7,498 nt of DNA from Bacteroidales bacterium (lineage in GTDB: Bacteria > Bacteroidota > Bacteroidia > Bacteroidales > Muribaculaceae). Location of the stretch: NCBI GenBank assembly GCA_004553095.1, contig SFMJ01000080.1, forward strand, positions 1 through 7,498, in the 5' to 3' direction. Each line of letters starts with the position of its first letter. Within the stretch, counting starts at the first letter, position 1. Shown in pieces: positions 1 through 7,083 of the stretch. Under the pieces are notes generated by a model, which saw only the letters and a program-made list of their open reading frames with translations, was not told the origin of the DNA and searched no databases. The position numbers and the translations under genes are program-made.

Positions 1-419
1 CTGTTCAGGGTCAGTTCGCTGAGCATAGAACAGCCATAGAATGCATAATCAGCGATAGTTTCGACAGTTTCGGGAAGGTTGATAATTGTTTGAATTCCTG
101 TACACCCCTGAAAAGAGCCGATATATTTCACTCGGCTTCCCTCTTCGAATATAATAGCTAAGATATATGGGCAGTAAGAAAAACCATCCACGCCAACAAC
201 AGGGAGACCATCACTCTCTCGTTTTGCCGGCACAAAGAGCTCACCTTCGTATCTCAAATCTGAAATAGGACTAATTATATAACCACCTAATTCATCGGAA
301 TATTCATAGTTAAACGGCTCATATAGCTCTTGGGCAAGAGCAGGAATTGCCGAAGTAATAATCAACAAGGCTAACAGCCATATCGATCGTCTAAGTGAAA
401 ATAATAACTTTGCTGTCAT
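1..419 (-). CDS. Secreted BspA-like leucine-rich-repeat protein, N-terminal part (partial)
   Basis: The frame is open from an ATG at 417-419 down to the left edge and gives 139 complete codons with no stop, so the C-terminus lies outside the window. Residues 1-29 look like a Sec signal peptide: basic residues at 4, 10 and 11, a hydrophobic run at about 13-25, and an A-L-A cleavage motif at 27-29 before Q30. From about residue 77 there are repeats spaced 23-24 residues apart with the pattern F-x-x-C: F80/C83, F103/C106 and F127/C130. The last unit reads LPETVETIADYAFYGC, which is typical of the LRR_5 (BspA/TpLRR) family. Such proteins are exported and often act in surface binding or adhesion; the ligand here is unknown. 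It is divergent from luxS and has no evident link to methionine metabolism. Family assignment is firm; specific function is not. Confidence 0.85.
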   Translation of the reverse strand, partial: MTAKLLFSLRRSIWLLALLIITSAIPALAQELYEPFNYEYSDELGGYIISPISDLRYEGELFVPAKRESDGLPVVGVDGFSYCPYILAIIFEEGSRVKYIGSFQGCTGIQTIINLPETVETIADYAFYGCSMLSELTLN

Positions 420-434
420 ATTTTTAATAATTTA

Positions 435-467
435 GAGAGCGTTACTTTAAGAGCGCGTTCCTTAAAT
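435..467 (-). repeat. Short intergenic repeat, one intact plus one degenerate tandem unit
   Basis: The plus strand at 447-466 reads TTAAGAGCGCGTTCCTTAAA, an intact copy of the repeat found at the other gene borders here. Immediately next to it, 435-450 holds a diverged unit, GAGAGCGTTACTTTAA, which shares the TTAA. Read in the sense of the LRR gene, this block and the block before metY (7039-7074) are strikingly similar: both run AAATTTAAGGAACG(C/T)GCTCTTAA and continue into a second unit. It would lie in the 5' leader, ending about 15 nt before the LRR start codon. Confidence 0.75.
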
Positions 468-526
468 TTTGCATTTATATAGGTAGGATATTTTGAAGCA
501 GATTTTGAAATTTAAAGATATCCAAA

Positions 527-534
527 CAAAGGTA
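527..534 (-). promoter_or_regulatory. Putative -7 box for the LRR gene
   Basis: On the minus strand this reads TACCTTTG, matching the Bacteroidota -7 consensus TAnnTTTG. It lies about 110 bp upstream of the LRR start codon. No clear TTTG -33 element sits at the expected 19-21 bp spacing, so the call rests on the -7 box alone. Transcription would start near 520 and give a leader of about 100 nt that contains the tandem short repeat at 435-467. Confidence 0.45.
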
Positions 535-622
535 ATTAAATCTATCTATATAAATTGGGAGTTTGTTATAATTTTAACTTTTTTTATAATAATGTCAAGT
601 TAATTTTTTTGAAAAGTCTTGC

Positions 623-630
623 TATCTTTG
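623..630 (+). promoter_or_regulatory. Putative -7 box for luxS
   Basis: TATCTTTG matches the Bacteroidota TAnnTTTG -7 element and lies 36 bp upstream of the luxS ATG. A TTTG at 608-611 is present, but its spacing (11 bp) is too short for a normal -33 element, so only the -7 box is convincing. The predicted leader is about 30 nt and would start just before the degenerate repeat copy at 639-658. Confidence 0.5.
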
Positions 631-638
631 TAATCTCC

Positions 639-658
639 TTAAAGACGCATTCCTCAGA
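639..658 (+). repeat. Degenerate copy of the short intergenic repeat in the luxS leader
   Basis: The sequence TTAAAGACGCATTCCTCAGA aligns without gaps to TTAAGAGCGCGTTCCTTAAA over 20 bp. It differs at six positions, all of them transitions. It sits between the predicted luxS transcription start and the ATG, 8 bp from the latter. It would look like chance on its own; the other copies at equivalent positions make it credible. Confidence 0.5.
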
Positions 659-666
659 ATTATTTT

Positions 667-1149
667 ATGGAAAAGATTGCAAGTTTTAAGATTAATCATG
701 AGACACTGCTTCGCGGTGTATATCTCAGTCGTCAGGATGTGACCGAGCATGGCGATTGCCTCTCTACGTTCGATGTACGCCTTACCCTTCCCAATAGAGA
801 ACCGGCACTTAGCCCTGCCACGCTCCACGCCATGGAGCATCTCGCCGCCACTTTCCTGCGCAATCACCCGACTTGGGGACCCAAGATTGTGTACTGGGGG
901 CCGATGGGTTGTCTGACAGGCAGCTATCTTATAGTGCAAGGCGACTATAAGAGCGAGGATATGCTTCCTCTGCTCAGAGAGTGCTTCACCTTTATCGCCA
1001 ACTTCACCGGCGATATACCGGGAGCCACACCCAGAGACTGCGGCAACTATTCACTGATGGACCTTCCCCAGGCCCGCGAAGTAGCCAACCGCTTCCTCGA
1101 AGAGGTGCTGAACCACCCCACCGAGCAAAACCTAAACTATCCTGACTAA
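667..1149 (+). CDS. luxS: S-ribosylhomocysteine lyase LuxS
   Basis: The 160-residue product has the length and motifs of LuxS. This cytosolic metalloenzyme cleaves S-ribosylhomocysteine to homocysteine and DPD, the precursor of the AI-2 signal, within the activated-methyl cycle. Visible motifs are HAMEH with metal ligands H54 and H58 and the catalytic base E57, the catalytic cysteine C82 in PMGC, the third metal ligand C125 in RDCGNY, and R38 in FDVRLTLPN at the substrate-site position. The residue after PMGC is Leu, where Arg or Gln is familiar in LuxS. The ATG at 667 gives the family's usual N-terminus (MEKIASFKINH). It is divergent from the LRR gene and convergent with metH, 10 bp apart. 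Its TAA stop is the first codon of a short-repeat fragment. The nucleosidase (Pfs) that makes its substrate is not in the window. Confidence 0.96.
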   Translation: MEKIASFKINHETLLRGVYLSRQDVTEHGDCLSTFDVRLTLPNREPALSPATLHAMEHLAATFLRNHPTWGPKIVYWGPMGCLTGSYLIVQGDYKSEDMLPLLRECFTFIANFTGDIPGATPRDCGNYSLMDLPQAREVANRFLEEVLNHPTEQNLNYPD

Positions 1150-1157
1150 GAGCGCGT
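1146..1157. repeat. Partial short repeat spanning the luxS/metH convergent junction
   Basis: The plus strand reads CTAAGAGCGCGT here, continuing TTGTCA, and shares TAAGAGCGCGTT with the full repeat before diverging. It supplies the luxS stop codon (TAA, 1147-1149) and fills the gap of 10 bp before the metH TGA (complement of 1160-1162). There is no room for a conventional intrinsic terminator between the two genes. Confidence 0.55.
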
Positions 1158-1159
1158 TG

Positions 1160-4100
1160 TCAGTTGATGGTGAAGTAGCGCGACCGGGGGGAGGCGAGAT
1201 AGAAGCCGGCTACACTCGATGAGGGAGTCAATGCTCCATTCACCGTGACACTTACCTCCACCTCTTGCGGCGCAATAAGCTTAACCAAACTATGCATCAA
1301 CCGCTGATCAGGCAACGAGGGATATCCCACCGCCGGTCGGATGCCACGATATTTACCCCGTCTTATCGCTTCATAATCAAGCGGTTCGTCGGGGCTATAT
1401 CCCCATAAATTCACCCTCACCCGACGATGTAGCCACTCCGATGTAGCCTCCGCAAGCCGGTCAGCCATCGACTGCAACAACAGCAATGAATAGCTATCTC
1501 CACTCCGCAACGCCTCGTCGATACGCTCTCTAAGCAGACTTCCGATAGTGACCAAAAAACAACCGATATGATCACCCTCATCACGGGGTGCCACAAAGTC
1601 GCTAAGTGCCACCGGCGCCGCGCCGCCATCCCCCTTGTGTTGGCGCGGAGTGAGAATCCGCTCTTCCCCCGCCACTATGGCATCGCCGTCGGAATATGCC
1701 TCATAGAAAGCCACTTGCGCACGCATCGTTGCCCCCGATCGCTGAAGTTCATCCAACAGCATCTCCGCATCTTCATGCAGCCTTTCAGCCTCCTCCGATC
1801 GAGGATCCACCTGCCAGCATTTATAAAAATAGGTGTAATTGATATAGGGGCGCACCTCAGCGATAGTCACCTCCGGCAATGTTTTAATACCCGAAAAAGC
1901 AGGAACTATGATACTCTTCACATCATATAGTGGCACACTCTGCTCAACATGGTGGTCGGCAGCACCATCCGACGCTTTCGTCTCCCTTGCTTTTTCATTA
2001 TACTCCTCCACGAGTCTCTTCTGACTCTCGCGAATACGACGCTCTTCCCCCACAGGGTCTTGGATCCATCTCATGGCAGCCACCGGATTGGCGGAAGCAT
2101 CTCTAACTCTCACCACTACCCCATCATATTCCGGAGCTATCTTCAGGGCAGTATGCAATTCGCTCGTGGCGGCACCACCCACGAAGATCGGTACACTCAC
2201 TCCGGCACTCTTCAGCGCCTTTGCCGTGACAGCCATCTCCTCAAGCGAGGGAGTGATAAGTCCACTAAGACCGATGAAATCGGGACGAAGGTGCAACGCC
2301 TCTTCCACGATTTTCTCCGCCTCCACCTGCACACCCAGGTCGATAACCTCAAAATTATTGCAACGCAACACTACAGCAGCTATATTCTTGCCGATATCAT
2401 GCACATCGCCACGCACCGTGGCTATCAGGAACCTGCCGGCAGTAGCCCCTGCGATCTTACCCTCCTCGAGGAGAGGACGAAGACACTCCACAGCAGCATG
2501 CATCGCGCCGGCACTCTTCACCACCTGAGGCAAGAACATCTTACCCGCCTCAAAGCGACGCCCCACCTCCTCCATGGCAGCCATCAGAGGACCCTCCACC
2601 ACAGCTGTGGCGGTGCCCAACCGATCGACAGCCTCCGGAAGATCCCTCTCCAACGAGGTGGCATCGCCCGCTATCAGCGATGATGATATACGCTTCAATA
2701 CATCCGGATTGACGACAACATCCGATGTCTCTACACTCAGAGGCTTGTCGGAATAATCTGCCGCCACATCCGTGAGTCGTGCCGCAGCATCAGGCCGCCT
2801 ACAAAGGATCACATCCTCCAATCGCTCCAACAGCGCCGCATCGATATCAGCGTATGCCACCTTTGCCCCCGGATCCATAATCGCCATGCTCAGACCGGCC
2901 TTGACAGCATGATAAAGGAACACGGCATGCATGGCTTGACGAAGATAGTTATTACCACGAAAAGCAAAAGAGAGATTGCTCAGTCCGCCACTGGTCTTCA
3001 CTCCCGGCAGATTCTTGCCAATCCACTCCACAGCCCTCAGATAGTCGAGAGCATAACGATCATGCTCCGGCATACCGGTGGCTATGGTCAGTATGTTGGC
3101 ATCTATGATGATATCACGACAGTCAAAACCACACCTCTCGGTGAGGATAGTTACAGCCCGACGTGATATCTCTATTTTTCGCTCATAATCAGTCGCTTGC
3201 CCCTGCTCATCGAAGAGCATCACCACCACTGCGGCGCCAAACTTCCGAATCAGTCGGGCCTTGGCGATGAAATCCTCTTCTCCATGCTTCAAAGAGATGG
3301 AATTGACGATACCCTTACCGGCCATATTCTTCAAAGCAGTTTCCACCACCCTGAAATCGGAAGAATCTATCATCCAGGGGAGAGAGGCTGTGTCAGGATC
3401 AGAGGCAAGAAGCCTCAAAAACTTCTCCATCTCTCGCAGCGAATCAAGCATCGGATCATCCATATTTATGTCGAGAATCATCGCACCGGCAGCCACCTGC
3501 TTGCGAGCTATGTCGAGGATACCGGCAGTGTCACCCTCCTTGACCAATCGCAAGAACTTACGACTGCCTGCCACATTACATCTCTCACCGACATTGATAA
3601 ATCCACGCGAATCGTCAAACTCCGAGAGTCCCGAAAGCCACGAAGACTTAACATGAGAATTATCACATCGAGGTGCCGGCACTGCCTCATCGAGATACTC
3701 TCTGAGACGGCGGATATGTGCCGGAGTAGTGCCGCAACATCCACCGATGATGTTAATCTGCCTCTCATCCAAAAGAGGCTTGACGGCAGCGACGAACTTC
3801 TCCGGATCGAGCGAATAATTACCCTGCTGATCGGGGAGTCCGGCATTAGGATAGAAGATTATTGGGAAAGGAGATTCGGCAGAGAAACGGCGTAGAGCCG
3901 GAGCAAGACTCTCCGGACCGGCCGAGCAGTTAAAACCGACAGCCGCCGGCGAGTAATGTGCTATCGCCGCCAAGAATGCCTCCGGGGTATGTCCGGAGAG
4001 CACACGTCCCGACCGGTCGGATATGGTAATGGAAACAATGAGAGGAAGATGACAACCTGCCGACTCCATGGCACAAGATGCGCCATAGAGAGCAGCCTTG

Positions 4101-4651
4101 GCATTGAGCAAGTCAAAAGCAGTCTCTATAAGAAGAATATCCACACCACCCTCGATCAGAGCAGCCGCCTGCTCGGTATAAGCCTCGGCAAGAGTATCGA
4201 AGTCTACCGATCTCATCCAGGGGGCAGCCGCCTCCGAAGGGAGAGAGGCCGAGAGAGAGGTCGGTCCTATAGATCCTGCCACAAAACGAGGTCTGTTTTT
4301 ATCGATAGATGTGTAGTATTTTGCCTTTTCAACAGCCAATTTTGCCCCGATCAGGTTGAGTTCTCTTACCAAAGAGTCGGTAGCATACTCGCGTTGTGAG
4401 AGTGCATTGGAATTAAAGGTGTTGGTCTCGATGATGTCGGCACCCGCCTTAAGATATGCATCATATACCGATGACACAAGGTCGGGACGCGACAGATTGA
4501 GTATATCGAGATTAGACACAAGAGAACGCCGATGTGTCAAAAATCGGCGTCCTCTTACTGTGCTCTCATCGGGTGCAAGCTTGCGAAGTTCCACACCCAT
4601 CGAGCCATCGAGTAGTAAAATTCTCTGACTTAATATCTCTGTTATCTCCAT
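1160..4651 (-). CDS. metH: Cobalamin-dependent methionine synthase MetH
   Basis: The 1163-residue product is a full-length MetH (E. coli about 1227), which transfers the methyl group of 5-methyl-THF to homocysteine through methylcobalamin. All four modules are visible. Homocysteine/zinc domain, about 1-330: LLDGSMG at the start, C242 in GFNCSAG, and C305/C306 in GGCCGTTP. Pterin domain, about 350-610: INVGERCNVAGSRKF and DINMDD. Cobalamin cap and Rossmann domains, about 645-890: the DVHDIGKN motif with H751 as lower axial ligand, followed by SGLITPS. AdoMet reactivation domain, about 905-1163: R1105-x-x-x-G1109-Y1110 in RGIRPAVGYPSLPD. No key residue is missing and there is no frameshift. It is probably the last gene of the metY-metF-metH unit, 83 bp after metF, and it meets luxS tail to tail. 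A reductive reactivation partner is not in the window. Confidence 0.97.
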   Translation of the reverse strand: MEITEILSQRILLLDGSMGVELRKLAPDESTVRGRRFLTHRRSLVSNLDILNLSRPDLVSSVYDAYLKAGADIIETNTFNSNALSQREYATDSLVRELNLIGAKLAVEKAKYYTSIDKNRPRFVAGSIGPTSLSASLPSEAAAPWMRSVDFDTLAEAYTEQAAALIEGGVDILLIETAFDLLNAKAALYGASCAMESAGCHLPLIVSITISDRSGRVLSGHTPEAFLAAIAHYSPAAVGFNCSAGPESLAPALRRFSAESPFPIIFYPNAGLPDQQGNYSLDPEKFVAAVKPLLDERQINIIGGCCGTTPAHIRRLREYLDEAVPAPRCDNSHVKSSWLSGLSEFDDSRGFINVGERCNVAGSRKFLRLVKEGDTAGILDIARKQVAAGAMILDINMDDPMLDSLREMEKFLRLLASDPDTASLPWMIDSSDFRVVETALKNMAGKGIVNSISLKHGEEDFIAKARLIRKFGAAVVVMLFDEQGQATDYERKIEISRRAVTILTERCGFDCRDIIIDANILTIATGMPEHDRYALDYLRAVEWIGKNLPGVKTSGGLSNLSFAFRGNNYLRQAMHAVFLYHAVKAGLSMAIMDPGAKVAYADIDAALLERLEDVILCRRPDAAARLTDVAADYSDKPLSVETSDVVVNPDVLKRISSSLIAGDATSLERDLPEAVDRLGTATAVVEGPLMAAMEEVGRRFEAGKMFLPQVVKSAGAMHAAVECLRPLLEEGKIAGATAGRFLIATVRGDVHDIGKNIAAVVLRCNNFEVIDLGVQVEAEKIVEEALHLRPDFIGLSGLITPSLEEMAVTAKALKSAGVSVPIFVGGAATSELHTALKIAPEYDGVVVRVRDASANPVAAMRWIQDPVGEERRIRESQKRLVEEYNEKARETKASDGAADHHVEQSVPLYDVKSIIVPAFSGIKTLPEVTIAEVRPYINYTYFYKCWQVDPRSEEAERLHEDAEMLLDELQRSGATMRAQVAFYEAYSDGDAIVAGEERILTPRQHKGDGGAAPVALSDFVAPRDEGDHIGCFLVTIGSLLRERIDEALRSGDSYSLLLLQSMADRLAEATSEWLHRRVRVNLWGYSPDEPLDYEAIRRGKYRGIRPAVGYPSLPDQRLMHSLVKLIAPQEVEVSVTVNGALTPSSSVAGFYLASPRSRYFTIN

Positions 4652-4693
4652 AAAAACATTATCCTGTTCGGAATAAAATTCTCCTTTCTTTTA

Positions 4694-4738
4694 TTTTAAA
4701 AAAGCTCTTATATTGCACTTTAAGGAACGCGCTCTTAA
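4694..4738. repeat. Short intergenic repeat, intact unit plus a shortened unit, between metF and metH
   Basis: Plus-strand 4719-4738 is an intact copy, TTTAAGGAACGCGCTCTTAA. Its last TTA is the complement of the metF stop codon (4735-4737), so on the minus strand the gene ends TAA GAG CGC GTT, exactly as luxS does. A second, shortened unit at 4694-4710, TTTTAAAAAAGCTCTTA, keeps both ends but has lost part of the core. The rest of the 83-bp gap is AT-rich. A minus-strand GAGCTTTTTT in it could resemble a weak terminator tail, but I find no stable stem before it. Confidence 0.7.
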
Positions 4739-5688
4739 TATACTTTTCGGGCAATTTCAGCGACGCTCCCCACAGAGTGCATGGCATAGAAATGGATACT
4801 TGGCACACCTGCCTCTTTCAATCCTCTTGCCTGCGCTACTCCCCACTCCACTCCGACGCGCTTCACATCATCATCGCTCTTGCAACGCAACAATTCGTCG
4901 GAAAGAGCATCGGGAAAGTCGATATGGAAGATGCGTGGCAACATCGACAACTGTCGCAATGAAGTCAAGGGTTTCAATCCCGGCACTATAGGCACCGTGA
5001 TACCTGCCTCGCGCGCCAACCTCACAAATTCGAAATAGCGCTTATTGTCGTAAAACATCTGAGTTACAACGTAAGAGGCGCCGGCGTCAACCTTCTCCTT
5101 GAGGTGCATGATGTCAGTGGAGAGATTCATCGCCTCTTCATGTTTCTCGGGATATCCGGCGACGCCAAACGAGAAGGGAGGGAATACCGGGTCGGTCTGT
5201 TCGCCATCCGCCATGATGCCATTATTGAAATCGACCACCTGACGAGCCAGCGACACAGCATGTTCATGACCGTCGGTGGCTGCTATAAATCGGTTCTCAC
5301 TTCGTTCGCGGTCGCCACGGAGCACGAGTATGTCGGTGATGCCGAGATAAGAGAGGTCGATAAGTTGATCCTCGATATCACGTCGGCTATACTCGCCACA
5401 GATGATATGTGGCACCGGTGTCACACCATAACGCTCGCGAAGCATGGCGGCTATCGCCACCGTGCCGGGACGACGTCGTGTCGTCGACAGGCGATAAGTG
5501 CTACTATCCACTTGATGGTAAGACTTCTCCGTGCGGTGGGTCGTGATATTGACGTAGGCAGGTGAAAATTCCATCAGTCGGTCCACCTCGCGGTAGATAC
5601 CCTCGATGCTTTTTCCTCGGATAGGGGGCAAAATCTCAAACGAAAATGCCGTAGAATGGTCGGAAGTGAGAAACTCAGTAACTGTCAT
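4735..5688 (-). CDS. metF: 5,10-methylenetetrahydrofolate reductase MetF
   Basis: The 317-residue product is a bacterial MetF, the FAD enzyme that reduces 5,10-methylene-THF to 5-methyl-THF, the methyl donor for MetH. It is slightly longer than E. coli MetF (about 296). Motifs visible: SFEILPP near the N-terminus with the catalytic Glu at E18; VNITTHRT at about 46-53; the flavin/folate-site LRGD with D126; GYPEKHEEA at about 178-186; and VVTQMFYDN at about 207-215, which form the TIM-barrel active site. The ATG at 5686-5688 places E18 as expected near the start. It lies 23 bp after metY and 83 bp before metH, so co-transcription is likely. The 23-bp gap before it is almost wholly a diverged copy of the short repeat, and its own stop codon lies inside another copy. 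Confidence 0.96.
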   Translation of the reverse strand: MTVTEFLTSDHSTAFSFEILPPIRGKSIEGIYREVDRLMEFSPAYVNITTHRTEKSYHQVDSSTYRLSTTRRRPGTVAIAAMLRERYGVTPVPHIICGEYSRRDIEDQLIDLSYLGITDILVLRGDRERSENRFIAATDGHEHAVSLARQVVDFNNGIMADGEQTDPVFPPFSFGVAGYPEKHEEAMNLSTDIMHLKEKVDAGASYVVTQMFYDNKRYFEFVRLAREAGITVPIVPGLKPLTSLRQLSMLPRIFHIDFPDALSDELLRCKSDDDVKRVGVEWGVAQARGLKEAGVPSIHFYAMHSVGSVAEIARKVY

Positions 5689-5691
5689 ATA

Positions 5692-5711
5692 TTTAGAACG
5701 CTTTCCTTAAA
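5692..5711. repeat. Diverged short-repeat copy filling the metY/metF gap
   Basis: The plus strand TTTAGAACGCTTTCCTTAAA matches TTAAGAGCGCGTTCCTTAAA at 17 of 20 positions without gaps. It begins directly beside the metY stop codon (5712-5714) and ends 3 bp before the metF ATG, so it makes up nearly the entire intergenic gap. In the metF sense it contains AAGGAA about 14 nt before the ATG. That is a little far for a ribosome binding site, and it recurs in every copy of this orientation, so I do not call it an RBS. Confidence 0.65.
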
Positions 5712-7022
5712 TTATATATTGTCTAAGGCCTGCGAAAGATCGGCTATCAGGTCGTCGGGATGCTCGATGCCTATGCTCAGACGGATGGTGGAGGGGGTGA
5801 TGTGAGCTTGTAGCAGTTCCTCTTCATTCATCTGAGAGTGAGTAGTGCTCGCCGGATGTATCACCAAGCTCTTCGCATCCGCCACATTCGCCAGCAGGGA
5901 GAAGAGTTGCAAAGAATCAATAAGTTTCCATGCTGCCTCTTTGCCACCCTTTACCTCGAAGGTAAAGATGCTGCCACCACCATTGGGGAAGTATTTTTTG
6001 TATCGGAGATGATCCTTATGATCCGGGAGTGAGGGATGGCTCACCGAAGCCACCTTGGGATGATTCTTGAGGAAGTCCACCACTTTCAGTGCATTCTCCA
6101 CATGACGGCTGACACGCAGAGAGAGTGTTTCGAGTCCTTGGAGGAAAAGGAAAGCATTGAAGGGTGAGAGCACAGCCCCTTCATCGCGAAGCACGACGGC
6201 ACGAACTCTGGTGACAAAGGGGGCATCGGGAGCAACATCGGCAAAGATCGTCCCATGATAGTTGGGATCGGGAGCGGTGATGGTAGGATACTTATCGGCA
6301 TGGGCTTTGAAATCAAACTTGCCGCTATCCACTATTACGCCACCCAAACCGGCACCATGACCGCCCAAGAATTTGGTGGCAGAGTGCACCACCACATCGA
6401 CGCCATGCTCGATGGGTCGAATCAGGTAGGGAGTGCCGAAGGTATTGTCGACAATAAAGAGGATGCCATGACTGTGAGCGATTTCTGCCACACGTTCCAA
6501 GTCGGTGACATCACTATTAGGATTGCCGAAAGTCTCGCCATACACCACCTTGGTGTTAGGTCGTATAGCCTTCTCAAGAGCATCGAAGTCATTGAGATCG
6601 ACTATGGTATGGTCGATACCGCGGCTACTTAAATTGTTGACTATAATATTGTAAGACCCACCATAGAGGTTGTCTGCCGCTACAATATGATCACCGGGAA
6701 GAAGTACATTCTCAAGTGCGTAGGTCACGGCAGCGGCACCCGAAGCGAGTGCAAGAGCGGCAGTGCCACCCTCGAGAGTGGCAATCCTCTTCTCAAACAC
6801 ATCTTGGGTAGGGTTAGTGAGGCGACCATAGATATTTCCCGGATCGGAGAGTGCAAAGCGTGCAGCTGCATGCGCTGCGTTCTTAAAGAGATAGGCAGCT
6901 GTCTGATAGATAGGCACTGCACGAGCACCGGTGGGATTGAGCGCCGGATCGGCATCATTCTCCTGACCGGCATGTACTTGCAACGTATCAAAATGATAAC
7001 TTTTGAAAACTTCTTTATCCAT
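5712..7022 (-). CDS. metY: O-acetylhomoserine sulfhydrylase (aminocarboxypropyltransferase), MetY type
   Basis: The 436-residue product belongs to the Cys/Met-metabolism PLP enzymes (fold type I). It begins with FDTLQVHAGQ, characteristic of the sulfhydrylase branch. That branch makes homocysteine directly from O-acetylhomoserine and sulfide in the cytosol. The PLP lysine is K217 in VVHSATKFLGGHG. D192 in VDNTFGTPYL would contact the pyridine nitrogen, Y65-G66-R67 is the phosphate-binding motif supplied by the neighbouring subunit, and the C-terminal IRLSIGIEHPDDLIADL is the family carboxylate-binding segment. The length of about 430, against about 385 for cystathionine gamma-synthase, and the insertion around 236-270 (ADKYPTITAPDPNYHG) favour MetY over MetB. 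It is the first gene of the minus-strand unit, with a predicted promoter about 105 bp upstream. Cystathionine synthase/lyase activity cannot be fully excluded from sequence alone. Confidence 0.93.
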   Translation of the reverse strand: MDKEVFKSYHFDTLQVHAGQENDADPALNPTGARAVPIYQTAAYLFKNAAHAAARFALSDPGNIYGRLTNPTQDVFEKRIATLEGGTAALALASGAAAVTYALENVLLPGDHIVAADNLYGGSYNIIVNNLSSRGIDHTIVDLNDFDALEKAIRPNTKVVYGETFGNPNSDVTDLERVAEIAHSHGILFIVDNTFGTPYLIRPIEHGVDVVVHSATKFLGGHGAGLGGVIVDSGKFDFKAHADKYPTITAPDPNYHGTIFADVAPDAPFVTRVRAVVLRDEGAVLSPFNAFLFLQGLETLSLRVSRHVENALKVVDFLKNHPKVASVSHPSLPDHKDHLRYKKYFPNGGGSIFTFEVKGGKEAAWKLIDSLQLFSLLANVADAKSLVIHPASTTHSQMNEEELLQAHITPSTIRLSIGIEHPDDLIADLSQALDNI

Positions 7023-7038
7023 GATCTTATTCTTTTTA

Positions 7039-7074
7039 ATTAGAGCGCGTTCCTTAAGAGCACGTTCCTTAAAT
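7039..7074 (-). repeat. Tandem pair of short repeats in the metY leader (15-bp period)
   Basis: On the plus strand, two units occur head to tail. GAGCGCGTTCCTTAA at 7043-7057 is followed directly by GAGCACGTTCCTTAA at 7058-7072, with one base difference and flanking TTA/AAT. The block lies in the predicted metY 5' leader, ending about 17 nt before the ATG. It mirrors the block upstream of the LRR gene (435-467) in orientation and in distance to the start codon. The core GAGCGCGTTC is a near-palindrome with one mismatched pair, which would suit a dimeric DNA-binding protein. Confidence 0.8.
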
Positions 7075-7083
7075 TTTTGTCAT

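Noticed and set aside
447..466. Repeat unit as an RNA hairpin terminator
   Set aside because: The GAGCG/CGTTC arms have no loop between them, and the alternative TTAAG/CTTAA stem is short and AT-rich. It is more convincing as a DNA motif than as an RNA hairpin.
1568..3895. Several long plus-strand open frames opposite metH (for example 1949-2683 and 3197-3895)
   Set aside because: They lie antisense to a complete, motif-rich metH, their translations are rich in His, Arg and Ser without family motifs, and they have no promoter or spacing logic. They are shadows of the real gene.
4652..4734. Intrinsic terminator between metF and metH
   Set aside because: A minus-strand run of six T follows GAGC, but no stable GC-rich stem precedes it. 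The region is better explained by two repeat units.
5104..5565. Plus-strand open frame opposite metF
   Set aside because: It is antisense to an intact MetF with catalytic motifs, and its product resembles no family.
7039..7074. CRISPR array
   Set aside because: The units are only 15 bp and directly contiguous, with no unique spacers and no cas genes in the window.
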